Below the pieces are notes generated by a model. The model searched no databases, had not been told where the DNA came from, and saw nothing but the letters and a program-made list of their open reading frames with translations. The position numbers were made by a program, and so were the translations under genes. 64,000 nucleotides of DNA, from NCBI RefSeq assembly GCF_902506195.1, contig NZ_LR732817.1, positions 3,129,407 to 3,193,406 of the forward strand. The letters are read 5' to 3'. Each line of letters begins with the position of its first letter. Within the stretch, counting starts at the first letter, position 1. The stretch comes from Citricoccus sp. K5 (GTDB taxonomy: Bacteria > Actinomycetota > Actinomycetes > Actinomycetales > Micrococcaceae). This document shows, one piece after another, positions 51,560 through 60,249 of this stretch.

Positions 51560-52684
51560 TCATGCCTTCCGTCCGCTTCGAATCAACAGCCACAGCATCA
51601 GCGGTGCCCCGGCCGCCCCGGTGAGCACACCGGTGGGCAGCCGGACCCCGCCGAAGGCCTCGGCGGCCGCGAAGTCCGCGACCACCACGATCACCGCACC
51701 GCACAGGGCCGCTGCCGGCAGCGAGGGCCGCCCCCCGGTGAGCCCCCGGGCCAGGGGGGTGGAGAGCAGGGCGACGAACGCGAGTGGGCCGGTGGCCGCC
51801 GTCGCCGCCGCCGCCAGCAGGGCGCCGATCACGAGGGACCAGAGGCCCGTCCGGCCGGGCCGGGAGCCCACGCCGTGGGCCAGCTCGCCGCCCAGGTCGG
51901 CCGGGGCCAGCCGTGCGTGCAGGATCCCGGCGAGGGGCACCAGCACGATCATGATGACGGCCAGCAGGGTGATCCGCTCCCACGTGACCGCGTTGAGGGA
52001 GCCCGCGGTCCACACTGCGGCGGCCTGCAGGTCGTGCTGGGACAGGGCCAGCATCGCCCCGGACAGGATGGCCTGGCACAGGGACGCCACGGCGATCCCG
52101 GCCACGATGAAGGTGGCCCCGCCCAAGGAGCCGGCCAACCCGCCGGAACCGGCGCCGGCCGAGGAACGACCGGCCATCGAGAACCCGAGGACGATCCCGA
52201 TCGCCGCCAGGCCACCGATCAGGGCGGCGGCGGCCATGCCCGTCCCGCGCACCCCGCCGAACGCGAGCACGGTCACGGCGGCGACGGCGGCACCCTGGGT
52301 CACGCCGATGATGTCCGGGCTGGCCAGGGGGTTGCGCAGCGTGCGCCGGAAGAGCGCGCCGGCGGCGCCGAACGCCGCCCCGGCCAGGGCTCCGGCCACG
52401 GCCCGGGGCAGCTTCTCCTGCATCACGATGAACGAGGCGCCGGGTATGGTCTCCCCGCCGAGGATGGCGAAGAAGTCGGGAATGGTGACGGTGTAGTGGC
52501 CCAGCAGGACCCGGACCCCCATGGCCAGCACCAGGCCCGCGGCGAGGCAGAGCGTGGCGGTGAGCAGCCGGCGTCGTGCCCGGGAGTGCAGGGACCGCAC
52601 GGCGGCCACTGCAGCCGGGGAGGGTCCGACCGCCGCTTCAGGGACGGGGGCGGCAGCCGTGGTCTCGAGGGACGGCGCGCTCAC
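51560..52684 (-). CDS. Iron-siderophore ABC transporter permease (second)
   Basis: A 374-residue FecCD permease with about ten helices: KLPRAVAGALAGAAFGAAGALFRRTLRNPLASPDIIGVTQGA and GPLAFVALLSTPLARGLTG are family landmarks. GTG 52684 overlaps the stop of the preceding permease (GTGA), so the two are translated together and form the heterodimeric channel. A dispersed 14-15-bp motif lies in its non-conserved N-terminal region (52567-52580). Confidence 0.92.
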   Translation of the reverse strand: MSAPSLETTAAAPVPEAAVGPSPAAVAAVRSLHSRARRRLLTATLCLAAGLVLAMGVRVLLGHYTVTIPDFFAILGGETIPGASFIVMQEKLPRAVAGALAGAAFGAAGALFRRTLRNPLASPDIIGVTQGAAVAAVTVLAFGGVRGTGMAAAALIGGLAAIGIVLGFSMAGRSSAGAGSGGLAGSLGGATFIVAGIAVASLCQAILSGAMLALSQHDLQAAAVWTAGSLNAVTWERITLLAVIMIVLVPLAGILHARLAPADLGGELAHGVGSRPGRTGLWSLVIGALLAAAATAATGPLAFVALLSTPLARGLTGGRPSLPAAALCGAVIVVVADFAAAEAFGGVRLPTGVLTGAAGAPLMLWLLIRSGRKA

Positions 52685-53829
52685 AGGGACACCGCCTTGC
52701 GGCGCAGCAACAGCAGCAGCACGGGCACGCCGATGACCACCGTGGTCACGCCCACGTGGATCTCCTGGGGAGCCACCACGAGCCGCCCGGCGAGGTCCGC
52801 GAGCACGAGCAGGACGGCTCCCCACAGGGCGCACCCGAGCACGAGCACGCGCGTGGAGGCCGGGCGGAACCGGCGCAGGGCATGGGGGACCAGCAGGCCC
52901 ACGAACACCACGGGCCCGGCCAGGGCCGTCGCGGCGGCCGTCAGCAGCACGGTGGCACCGAGCAGGACCATGCGCAGGCGTTCGGGGCGGGAGCCGAGTC
53001 CGTGGGCCAGCTCGTCACCGAGGGCCAGCGCATCCAGCCCGGGGGCGGCCACGAAGACCATCAGGATGCCCACGGCGATCACCGGCGCCAGCCAGGCGGC
53101 GTCTTCCAGTGAGGACCTGGCCACGGAGCCGACGGTCCAGAACCGGAAGCGCTCCAGCACCGCGGGGGAGAGGATCAACAGGGCGCTGGTGACGGCGGTG
53201 CAGCCCGCCGTCACGGCGGCCCCGGCCAGCACGAGGGACAGGGGTCCGGGGGCGCCGCCCGTGCCGCCCCCCAGCCGGGAGGCGGCCGAGGCCACGGTGT
53301 AGACCACCGCGGCGGCCACGAGCGTCCCGAGGATCGCCAGCACCATCACGCCCGCCAGGCCGGCCGAGATGCCGATGCCCAGGCCGAGCGCCACCGCCAG
53401 GGAGGCCCCGGCGGTCAGGCCCAGCAAGCCAGCATCACCCAGCGGATTGCGGGTGGCCCCCTGCAGGGCCACGCCGGAGACCGCGAGGGCCGCGCCCACG
53501 AGGACCGCGGTGATCGTGCGCGGGATGCGGGACAGGGCCGCCGCCGCGTCGATGTCCGCCGCCGCCGCGTCACCCCCGCCGGTGAGGAACGCGCCGAGGG
53601 CCTCCAGGGTGGTGCCCGGGTCCACGTGGCGCGCCCCGAAGGCCAGCGCCGCCAGGCATGCGAACATCAGCACCAGCCCCGGGAGGGCGAGGAACGGCAG
53701 GGTGCGGATACGCGCAGCGGCGACCGGCCGGCGTCGTGCCGGGGGCGCGGACCGCCGCTCCGGCGGGCCAGGGGTACTGGTGCCGGGCGGCGGGTGCTCC
53801 GTGGAGGGGCGCTGGAGGGAGGGGCTCAT
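52681..53829 (-). CDS. Iron-siderophore ABC transporter permease (first)
   Basis: A 382-residue FecCD permease: RIPRTITAVLVGAALAVSGVALQGATRNPLGDAGLLGLTAGAS and GPVVFVGLLVPHALRRF match the family. A Pro-rich basic cytoplasmic N-terminus of about 42 residues is unusually long and contains the repeated 15-mer at 53726-53740. It lies between the binding protein (42-bp gap) and the second permease (4-bp overlap). Confidence 0.92.
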   Translation of the reverse strand: MSPSLQRPSTEHPPPGTSTPGPPERRSAPPARRRPVAAARIRTLPFLALPGLVLMFACLAALAFGARHVDPGTTLEALGAFLTGGGDAAAADIDAAAALSRIPRTITAVLVGAALAVSGVALQGATRNPLGDAGLLGLTAGASLAVALGLGIGISAGLAGVMVLAILGTLVAAAVVYTVASAASRLGGGTGGAPGPLSLVLAGAAVTAGCTAVTSALLILSPAVLERFRFWTVGSVARSSLEDAAWLAPVIAVGILMVFVAAPGLDALALGDELAHGLGSRPERLRMVLLGATVLLTAAATALAGPVVFVGLLVPHALRRFRPASTRVLVLGCALWGAVLLVLADLAGRLVVAPQEIHVGVTTVVIGVPVLLLLLRRKAVSL

Positions 53830-53871
53830 GCGCTTTCTGTCATCAGACGGTGTTCAGTGGCTTGGTCCAGG

Positions 53872-54996
53872 CTATTCAGTGCTGTCGGCCTGCTCGGCCG
53901 CGGCGGCGATGTCCGGGACCACGTTCTCCAGGGCCCACGGGATGGACAGCGGCGAGGCGGCCGAGGTGGAGAGGACCTCCTGCTCGTCGGTCTGCACCAC
54001 GAGCGTCTCGTCCTGGACGGCCGGGATCTTGGACAGCAGCGGGTCGGCGGCGATGGCCTCGGCCACCGACTCATCGGTGGCGGAGGTGATCAGGATGTCC
54101 GAGTCCAGCTCGTCCGCGCGTTCGGGGGACCACGTGAGGTAGAAGGCGTCCTGGGCCTCCTCGTTGTCCGCGAGCACGGGGGCCAGCTCCATGCCGAGGG
54201 AGGTGAGGAACTTCGGCCGGTTGTCCGCGGCCGTGAACAGGTAGATCTGGTCGGCGGCGGCCGGGTCCACGGTGCCCGTCAGGAAGGTGGTGCCCTCCAG
54301 GGCTGGGAACTCCTCCGCGGCCTGGGCCACTTGGCCCTCCACGTCCGAGATGACCTCCTCGGCCTTCTCCTCCTTGCCGAGGGCCTCACCGATCAGCCGG
54401 GTGGAGTCCTGCCAGGCCGTGGTGAATGCCGCGGTGTCCTCCGGGTAGGCCACCACGGGCGCGATCTCGGAGAGCTTGTCATACTCCTCCTGCGTGATAC
54501 CCGAGTAGGCGGCCAGGATGATGTCCGGCTCCGTGGCGGCCAGGGCCTCGAAGTTGATTCCGTCTGCCTCGGAGTACTGTTCCGGGGCCTCGCCGCCGGC
54601 TTCCTCCAGGGCCGCATCGAACCAGTCGGTGGACTGCTGGGCGTTGCCGCCGTACTCGGTGGCCGCCACGCCCACGGGCACCGCGCCCAGGGCCAGTGCG
54701 ACGTCCTGGTTCACCCAGGACACGGTGGCCACGCGCTCGGGCTGGGCCGGGATCTCGGTCTCGCCGTAGACGTGCTCCACTGTCCGGGGGAAGGTGGCGT
54801 CCGAGGCCGCGGATGCATCGGTGGAGCCGGAGGCCTCGGAGTCCGAACCGCCGGCCGGGCCCGTGGAGCAGCCGGCGAGCAGGGCGGCACTCAGTGCCAG
54901 GGAACCCAGGGACAGAGCCCGACGGCGGGTGGTCCGGTGGGTGGCCCGGCGGAGGGTCGGAGCACTGGCGGTGGGGGAGAGAGGTGCTGAGGACAC
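53872..54996 (-). CDS. Iron-siderophore ABC transporter substrate-binding lipoprotein
   Basis: A 374-residue FecB/FepB-type binding protein anchored by a lipobox LLAGC (C43) after a twin-arginine-like RTTRRRAL stretch. The mature part has ERVATVSWVNQDVALALGAVPVG, ATEPDIILAAYSGIT and WALENVVPDI. It binds a ferric siderophore outside the membrane. GTG 54996 is the start. An iron-dependent repressor box lies 49-67 bp upstream and should control the four-gene operon. Confidence 0.93.
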   Translation of the reverse strand: MSSAPLSPTASAPTLRRATHRTTRRRALSLGSLALSAALLAGCSTGPAGGSDSEASGSTDASAASDATFPRTVEHVYGETEIPAQPERVATVSWVNQDVALALGAVPVGVAATEYGGNAQQSTDWFDAALEEAGGEAPEQYSEADGINFEALAATEPDIILAAYSGITQEEYDKLSEIAPVVAYPEDTAAFTTAWQDSTRLIGEALGKEEKAEEVISDVEGQVAQAAEEFPALEGTTFLTGTVDPAAADQIYLFTAADNRPKFLTSLGMELAPVLADNEEAQDAFYLTWSPERADELDSDILITSATDESVAEAIAADPLLSKIPAVQDETLVVQTDEQEVLSTSAASPLSIPWALENVVPDIAAAAEQADSTE

Positions 54997-55044
54997 GAGG
55001 CGGCCTTTCGAGTCATTGGCAAACGAGGGTGTTGCCTAATTGCT

Positions 55045-55063
55045 GGAGGTTAGCCTAGCCTAA
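55045..55063. promoter_or_regulatory. DtxR/IdeR-type iron box
   Basis: On the minus strand TTAGGCTAGGCTAACCTCC matches 16 of 19 positions of the DtxR/IdeR consensus TTAGGTTAGGCTAACCTAA. It is 49 bp upstream of the siderophore-binding protein start, where repressor-Fe2+ would block transcription in iron-rich conditions. Confidence 0.85.
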
Positions 55064-55120
55064 CAACATGTGCAGCCGCCGTGCGGGGTGGCAGCACACT
55101 GCAGTTGGGTCAACGGTGGA

Positions 55121-55184
55121 CGTGCCCAGCGACCGTACCGGATGTGCGAACCCTCCCAGGTTTCCGGTGCAGTCGCTGGGCACG
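55121..55184 (-). terminator. Terminator of the cation efflux gene
   Basis: A 13-bp perfect outer stem (55121-55133 with 55172-55184) plus an inner ACCGGA/TCCGGT pairing forms a long hairpin immediately downstream of the minus-strand cation diffusion facilitator gene. Confidence 0.65.
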
Positions 55185-55210
55185 CGTCGTTGCGGCGGTG
55201 CGGGGGAGGG

Positions 55211-56203
55211 TCAGCCGGCGTTCGGCTGGACGAAGTCCGGAAGTTGCGGCACGGGCATCACGACCACGTCCCAGACCATCCAGTCCACTGACTGGCAGGC
55301 CTTCTCCGCCTCCTCGATCTGGTTCAGGCTGACCTGACCAGAGCGGGGGACCACGAAGACCTCGAGGTGCAGCCTCCGGCCGAGGTCCCGCGGGCGGCAG
55401 CCGGCCTGGTCCACCCACGGCAAGGCCTGCATGGCCTGGACGGCGTCGGCGATGGCCGGATGCGGAGCCTTGTTGTCCGGGGTGGTGGCTCGCCTGTCGA
55501 TCAGGTCCAGGACCGCGGCCCGCAGGTGCTGGACGCCATCCTTGAGGATGTCCACCGAGATGACGAAGGCGGCTGCGTAGTCCATCCACCACAGCCCGAG
55601 GCCGATGCCTGCCACGCCCACGATGGACGCGGCGTTGGTGAGCCAGTCGGCCTTGTTCATGTTGGCGTCGGCGAAGAGCACCTTGTCATTGAGGATGGGT
55701 GCGACCTTCAGCTTGGCGCGAGCCAGGAAGATGGGTGGAATGGCGATGACCGCCATCACGCCCATCATGATCCAGCCGAGCCAGACGGTGTTGCCGAACA
55801 GCTGCACCGTGCCGACCGTGGGGTGCTCTGCGGTCACCAGGCCGCTGACGGCCTCATAGGCCAGGAATCCGCCGACGAGGGTCAATGCCACGGAGGAGAT
55901 CAGGTGGCCGATGCCGGCGGCGCGGTGGACCCCGTAGGGACGCCGGGCGTTCTGGCGGAACCGGCGGATGGCCAGCAGGGAGACCAGGAAGGAGATCTGC
56001 GGGATCGTGGAGAGCATGTCCTCGATCCAGGCCGTCTTCATGGCCTGGGAGCTGCCCAGCACGAAGGCGACCAGGGTGATCGTGCATGCCGTGATACCCA
56101 GGCTCAGCCACTCGAGTCGCACCGCCTTGCGCAACGCCTCCTGCTGCTCACGAGGCAGGTCCCAGCCGATTTTCCGGGGGTTGCTGGCTGGCTTGCTCGT
56201 CAC
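55211..56203 (-). CDS. Cation diffusion facilitator family transporter
   Basis: A 330-residue CDF protein with about six helices and a C-terminal cytoplasmic domain (from about 240). Helix 2 has WIEDMLSTIPQISFL and helix 5 DANMNKADWLTNAASIVG, aligned with the metal-binding helices though with altered residues (Glu/Asp and Asp/Asn in place of the usual His/Asp sets). It would export a divalent ion by antiport; the altered ligands leave the ion open. GTG 56203 is used. It lies upstream of, but is probably separate from, the iron operon. Confidence 0.87.
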   Translation of the reverse strand: MTSKPASNPRKIGWDLPREQQEALRKAVRLEWLSLGITACTITLVAFVLGSSQAMKTAWIEDMLSTIPQISFLVSLLAIRRFRQNARRPYGVHRAAGIGHLISSVALTLVGGFLAYEAVSGLVTAEHPTVGTVQLFGNTVWLGWIMMGVMAVIAIPPIFLARAKLKVAPILNDKVLFADANMNKADWLTNAASIVGVAGIGLGLWWMDYAAAFVISVDILKDGVQHLRAAVLDLIDRRATTPDNKAPHPAIADAVQAMQALPWVDQAGCRPRDLGRRLHLEVFVVPRSGQVSLNQIEEAEKACQSVDWMVWDVVVMPVPQLPDFVQPNAG

Positions 56204-56335
56204 GGCATCACCTTAAGCCTCCATGAACGCCGCCCGCCATGGGCCGACCGCCATTGACGTCCAGCGGCCGGCTGTCGTCCAAGTGGAGCGGTTTGCCGAT
56301 CAGGGTTCGCGCCGGGAGCGACTACCGTGGAGCGG

Positions 56336-57109
56336 GTGAGCACACGCCAGCCAGCCTCAGAGAACCCACGGCCCGAACCTGCGTCGCCGGACCATGTGAC
56401 GGAGACGGCCGGGGTGCCAGCGGACCACGGGACGAAGGTGGCTTCGATGTTCGATGGCATCGCCGGCCGGTATGACCTGATGAACCTCGTGATGACGTGG
56501 GGACAGGAGCCTCGGTTCGTGCGCCGGACCGTGGAGAGGGCCGAGCTGCCGGACCGCCCGGTGGTCCTGGACCTGGCCACCGGTACCGGTGACATCGCCT
56601 TGGAGGTCCTCCGTTCACGCTATGGCGCCCAGGTCACCGGCGCCGACTTCGCACCCGAGATGATGGAGGTCGGCAGGAATCGGCCGGGTGGCAGGCAGAT
56701 CGACTGGGTCGAGGCCGATGCCATGGACCTGCCGTTCGAGGACAACACGTTCGACGCCGTCACCCACGGCTACCTGCTGCGCAATGTGGCGGACATCCCC
56801 ACCACGCTGGCCGAACAGTTCCGCGTGCTCAAGCCCGGCGGCCGCATGGTCGCCCTGGAGACCTCCCCCGCGCCGGACAACATCATCAAGCCGTTCTCCA
56901 CGGCGTACATCAAGTACGTGGTGCCGCAGATCTCCCGGCTGATCACCCGCACGCCGGACGCCTATGAATACCTCTCCGCCACCAGCCGGGGGTTCAAGAC
57001 GCCTGCCCAGATCCAGGCACTCCTGGAGGACGCCGGCTTCGAGAGGGTGGGGCACGAGACGCACCTCTTCGGCACGCTCGCGATCCATTGGGCCACCAAG
57101 CCCCTCTGA
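56336..57109 (+). CDS. menG: Demethylmenaquinone methyltransferase
   Basis: Final SAM-dependent methylation of menaquinone biosynthesis. The 257-residue protein has the UbiE/MenG pattern: KVASMFDGIAGRYDLMNLVMTWGQ, VVLDLATGTGDIALEVL (SAM motif I), DNTFDAVTHGYLLRNVAD and SRGFKTPAQIQALLEDAGF. GTG 56336 is preferred over GTG 56327 because a TACCGT -10 candidate (56323-56328) sits 7 nt before it, suggesting a leaderless message. No other menaquinone genes are in view. Confidence 0.93.
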   Translation: MSTRQPASENPRPEPASPDHVTETAGVPADHGTKVASMFDGIAGRYDLMNLVMTWGQEPRFVRRTVERAELPDRPVVLDLATGTGDIALEVLRSRYGAQVTGADFAPEMMEVGRNRPGGRQIDWVEADAMDLPFEDNTFDAVTHGYLLRNVADIPTTLAEQFRVLKPGGRMVALETSPAPDNIIKPFSTAYIKYVVPQISRLITRTPDAYEYLSATSRGFKTPAQIQALLEDAGFERVGHETHLFGTLAIHWATKPL

Positions 57110-57210
57110 GTAGCTCCGCTCGGCACGCCAGCCGTTCACCTTCCGCAGGGGCGGTCCTAGGCTGGGAGTACGCCGGTGTTGCGGCATCGGCAGTCCCTTG
57201 GAGGAACGCC

Positions 57211-57612
57211 ATGCGAGACGAAGAGATCCACGAGAACCAGAAGATCCACCTGCTGGAGAAGGACAAGACCGGGTTGTCCCTCGGATACCGCCTACTGTGG
57301 CGGATCCGCTATGCGGCCAATGACGTCTATGGCCCTGCGAGCCGCCAGGCGGGACTGAACCCACGGGAGGCGCTGCGGGTGGAGCGGGCCCAGCGCGTGG
57401 CTGCGGCCTACCGGGCCCAGGACGAGGAGCCGCCGCCGGCGATCCGCCGAGCCGCTGGCGAAGACGGGGTGACGGAGTCCTGGGACGCCGCCGGCCACGG
57501 CCACCACGGTCAGCCGCCGAAGCCCTTCCAGGAGGGTTATCGGTACTTCATGCTGAAGGAGGGCGAGGAGCCTCCGGTCATGCGGCCGAACGAGACCGGG
57601 GACAAGACCTGA
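57211..57612 (+). CDS. Unknown small protein, first of two tandem paralogs
   Basis: A 133-residue protein of no family known to me. Residues about 16-77 match the next gene's product: EKDKTGL, a Trp-Arg-aromatic stretch (LLWRIRYAAND), the exact string YGPASRQ/FGPASRQ, a conserved PR, ERA and a final PP. This copy carries an extra C-terminal acidic/Gly/His tail (about 78-133). GAGGAA lies 6-9 nt before the ATG. It may share a promoter region with menG-like -10 TAGGCT near 57160. Confidence 0.75.
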   Translation: MRDEEIHENQKIHLLEKDKTGLSLGYRLLWRIRYAANDVYGPASRQAGLNPREALRVERAQRVAAAYRAQDEEPPPAIRRAAGEDGVTESWDAAGHGHHGQPPKPFQEGYRYFMLKEGEEPPVMRPNETGDKT

Positions 57613-57622
57613 TCCAGATTTC

Positions 57623-57643
57623 AGTTAGTGCGCTAACTAAAAT
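57623..57643 (+). promoter_or_regulatory. MarR-type palindrome over a -10 element
   Basis: AGTTAG-TGCG-CTAACT (57623-57638) is an exact 6+4+6 palindrome, directly followed by TAAAAT (57638-57643), a near-perfect -10. It resembles the site upstream of doxX (25113-25130) in arm sequence and 4-bp centre. It lies between the two paralogs and should regulate the second. Confidence 0.6.
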
Positions 57644-57696
57644 AGACTGTCCCCGACCGCCGTAGCCGTGGTGGATTCCGACCCTAGGGGAACCTG

Positions 57697-57969
57697 ATGA
57701 CCGAGCAGAGCCCACAGCACCAGCCGAACAGGCCCGCCCGCCAGAAGGCCTACTCCGTGGTGAAGGACAAGACCGGCCTGGGATCCTGGTTCCGCTTCCA
57801 GTGGCGGTTCATCTACATCGCCTCCTGCACGTTCGGCCCGGCCAGCCGCCAGGGCACGCTGGACCCCCGCAAGCAGCTCCAGAAGGAGCGCGCCGTGAAA
57901 CTCCTGGAGGGTTACCGGAACACCGGTCAGCAGCCCCCGGCAGAGTTGCTGGCGTTCACCGGCCTCTGA
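57697..57969 (+). CDS. Unknown small protein, second of two tandem paralogs
   Basis: A 90-residue protein homologous to the preceding gene product: VKDKTGLGSWFRFQWRFIYI, CTFGPASRQ, LDPRK, KERAVKLLEGYR and PPAEL align one-to-one. It is basic and may be nucleic-acid or membrane-surface binding, but no motif supports a function. It has its own promoter region with a MarR-type palindrome 59-74 bp upstream, unlike its paralog. Flanked on the far side by an OhrR-type MarR gene. Confidence 0.75.
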   Translation: MTEQSPQHQPNRPARQKAYSVVKDKTGLGSWFRFQWRFIYIASCTFGPASRQGTLDPRKQLQKERAVKLLEGYRNTGQQPPAELLAFTGL

Positions 57970-58009
57970 CCTGCTGCTCGACCGGGCCGTGAGTCCCGGC
58001 CGCGCATGA

Positions 58010-58456
58010 TCACGGGTGGACGCGCTCCATCAGGGTCGTCATGAGCCGGTGCAGGTCCTTCAACTCGTCCTCGTCCATCTGCAGCCGCTGCATCATTTCC
58101 ACCGGCACCTGTTCGGCCTGCTGGCGCAACGCCCGGCCCTCCTCGGTGAGGGACAGGGCGAGGCCGCGGCCGTCGTCGGGGTTCTTGGCCCGCTGGACGT
58201 AGCCCAACGCCTCCAAGCGCTTGGTCAGCGGGGACAGGGTGGCCGGCTCCATATGCAGCAACCCCGCCAGGTCTTTGAGGGACAGGGGCGCGTGCTGCCA
58301 GAGTGCAAGCATCACCAGATACTGCGGATGAGTCAGCTTCAACGGTTCGAGCACGGGCCGGTAGGCGGCGATCACGCCTCGGGATGCCACGGACAGTGCG
58401 AAACAGATCTGGCTCTCCAGAGCCAGGGGGTCCGTGACGGGAAGCGGTTCATCCAT
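58010..58456 (-). CDS. OhrR-type MarR family regulator
   Basis: A 148-residue winged-helix repressor. LESQICFALSVASRGVIAAYRPVL has the reactive cysteine (C18) at the place of the OhrR sensing cysteine, followed by LTHPQYLVMLALWQ, the recognition segment MEPATLSPLTKRLEALGYVQR and the wing. It would sense organic peroxides by thiol oxidation. No ohr gene is adjacent; osmC at 11.9 kb is a possible target. It is divergent from the gene at 58541 and convergent with the paralog pair. Confidence 0.9.
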   Translation of the reverse strand: MDEPLPVTDPLALESQICFALSVASRGVIAAYRPVLEPLKLTHPQYLVMLALWQHAPLSLKDLAGLLHMEPATLSPLTKRLEALGYVQRAKNPDDGRGLALSLTEEGRALRQQAEQVPVEMMQRLQMDEDELKDLHRLMTTLMERVHP

Positions 58457-58540
58457 ACCTCTAGGATGCCTGATGTGTCCGGACGTGGGCGCCCGGTGCC
58501 CATGTGAGTGCGGATCCGGCAGGTGAGAGGAGTTCCCCTC

Positions 58541-59584
58541 GTGGTAGGACCGCATGGTTCCCGACGGCGGCGCCTCCGCCGGGCGGTCCTGGTCACCTGC
58601 GTGGTGCTGGCAGCCCTCCTGGCGGTCTTGCCCCATCCGCCGATCATCTGGCCGTGGGTCATGCCGGCCCTGCAGTCGCTCGTGCCGGTTCTCTGCGCGG
58701 TGGCCGGGGTGATTGCCCTCCTGGTGCTGGTGTTCCGTCAGTGGTGGGCGGCCGGCGTGCTGGCCACCGGTGCAGTGCTGGGGCTGTTGCCGACGCTGGT
58801 GCCTTTCGGTGCACTCGGGGCCGGCTTCGGGGCTGGCATGGAGCGTGGCGCGGAGGCCGGCGTCGAGGCAGGCGAGTTGACCGTGCTGAGCCTCAATGCC
58901 GAGTACGGCGGCGTGGACCCCGCCGCACTGGCCGCGGCGCTCGGGGCCAGCGGGGTTGACGTACTGGTCCTCGTGGAGGCCGACGAGGACCTGCTCAATG
59001 CCCTGCAGGAGCAAGGGGCGCTGGACGGTCTGCCATACCGTACCGAGACGATCCCGGACGAACCCCAGGGAGGTGCCGCGGGCGGTGCGGTGATTCTGTC
59101 CGCTCACCCACTGCGGTCCGAGGGCGTCCTGCCGCGCTTCGCCACCCACCGCCACTTCGAACAGCCCGTGGCGGTGGTCGAGAATCCCGGGCTGGGTGCC
59201 GTGCGGGTGGTGGGCGTCCATCCCGTCCCGCCGATCGGAGACGACTTCGTCCCCTCGTGGGACGCCACGCTCCGCGGGCTGGACGGCTGGCAGGCCGCGC
59301 ACGCAGACCTGCCCCTGATCCTCGCCGGGGACTTCAATGCGAGCCATGCCCACCCGCAGTTCCGGGCCCTGGCTGGCGGGTTCACGCCCGCCGCGGCGGC
59401 TGCCGGTCCGTTCCCAGGGCCCACCTGGCCGGTGGGGTCGTGGGTGCCGCCCTTCACGGCCATCGACCATGTCCTACTGAGGGGGCTGGTGCCGCTGGAC
59501 TACACACGGCTGGACTTTCCCGGAACGGACCACCGGGGCATCCTCACCACGGTGGTAGGAGAACCTGTCACCGGGGGAGAGTGA
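58541..59584 (+). CDS. Endonuclease/exonuclease/phosphatase-domain membrane protein
   Basis: A 347-residue protein with three N-terminal hydrophobic segments (about 15-35, 47-68, 74-98) and an EEP domain: LTVLSLNAEYGG, VLVLVEADEDLL, GVHPVPP, ILAGDFNASHAHPQFRAL and AIDHVLL with DHRGI, covering the metal and catalytic His/Asp sites. The EEP domain is likely extracytoplasmic. GTG 58541 follows GGAG at 8 nt; GTG 58508 is an alternative. Substrate unknown. It overlaps the convergent MarR gene by 17 bp. Confidence 0.88.
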   Translation: MVGPHGSRRRRLRRAVLVTCVVLAALLAVLPHPPIIWPWVMPALQSLVPVLCAVAGVIALLVLVFRQWWAAGVLATGAVLGLLPTLVPFGALGAGFGAGMERGAEAGVEAGELTVLSLNAEYGGVDPAALAAALGASGVDVLVLVEADEDLLNALQEQGALDGLPYRTETIPDEPQGGAAGGAVILSAHPLRSEGVLPRFATHRHFEQPVAVVENPGLGAVRVVGVHPVPPIGDDFVPSWDATLRGLDGWQAAHADLPLILAGDFNASHAHPQFRALAGGFTPAAAAAGPFPGPTWPVGSWVPPFTAIDHVLLRGLVPLDYTRLDFPGTDHRGILTTVVGEPVTGGE

Positions 59585-60095
59585 CGGCGGAACCCTGGTC
59601 ATCAGGTGGCGTGTTGGCGCGGACCAGTTCGGACATGGCCTCCGCCATGACCTCGGCCGTGTCCTGGCCGAGGACGTCGATGAAGGCCTCACGGGTGAGT
59701 CGGGCAGCCAGCCCTGTCAGTTCGTCGGCCAGCCTGCGCCCCTCGGGGGTGAACTCCAGGAACGTCACTCGGCGGTCGTCGGGGCAGGCGGCGCGGGAGA
59801 CGAATCCGCGCTGGGTCAGCTTGTCCGCCAGCTTGGTGAAACCACCGGTCGAGAAGGATGCCGCCCTGGCCAGCTGGGCCATGGGGGCCCGGAAGTCGGG
59901 CTGACGGTGCAGGTTCAGCAAGACCTGGACCTCGGCTTCTGACAGGGAGAACCGTTCGTTGATCGCCCCGTGGATCCTGCGGTTGGTGACCTCGAAACCA
60001 TTGATCACGCGGCCCCAGAGCTCGACGGCATGTTCGTCGGCCGCTCGCCCGGCGTCGGCCTGCTGCTTGCCCGTGGATTTCATGGACCATCCCAT
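59568..60095 (-). CDS. MarR family transcriptional regulator
   Basis: A 175-residue repressor: INERFSLSEAEVQVLLNLHRQPDFRAPMAQLARAASFSTGGFTKLADKLTQRGFVSRAACPDDRR is the winged helix, ending in EGRRLADELT. No sensing cysteine of the OhrR type. It is divergent from an MFS exporter; a TTTC/GAAA palindrome (60121-60132) in between likely is its operator. ATG 60095 or 60083 could be the start. Confidence 0.9.
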   Translation of the reverse strand: MGWSMKSTGKQQADAGRAADEHAVELWGRVINGFEVTNRRIHGAINERFSLSEAEVQVLLNLHRQPDFRAPMAQLARAASFSTGGFTKLADKLTQRGFVSRAACPDDRRVTFLEFTPEGRRLADELTGLAARLTREAFIDVLGQDTAEVMAEAMSELVRANTPPDDQGSAVTLPR

Positions 60096-60120
60096 CCTCG
60101 TATGCCTTTCCCCACAATAC

Positions 60121-60132
60121 CTTTCCAGAAAG
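60121..60132. promoter_or_regulatory. Palindrome between marR and MFS genes
   Basis: CTTTC-CA-GAAAG is a perfect 5+2+5 palindrome 26 bp upstream of the MarR start codon, in the divergent region before the MFS gene. Its place suits an autoregulatory operator. Confidence 0.4.
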
Positions 60133-60249
60133 TGAAGATCCAGCAGAGTGAACGGCACCGAGACATGCGGACAACATTCCCATGCGGGCGCCTAGTCTGG
60201 ATTGATCGAGGGCGAGAGGGTAGGTCATGGGTGTATCAGGTGGGCCGCT

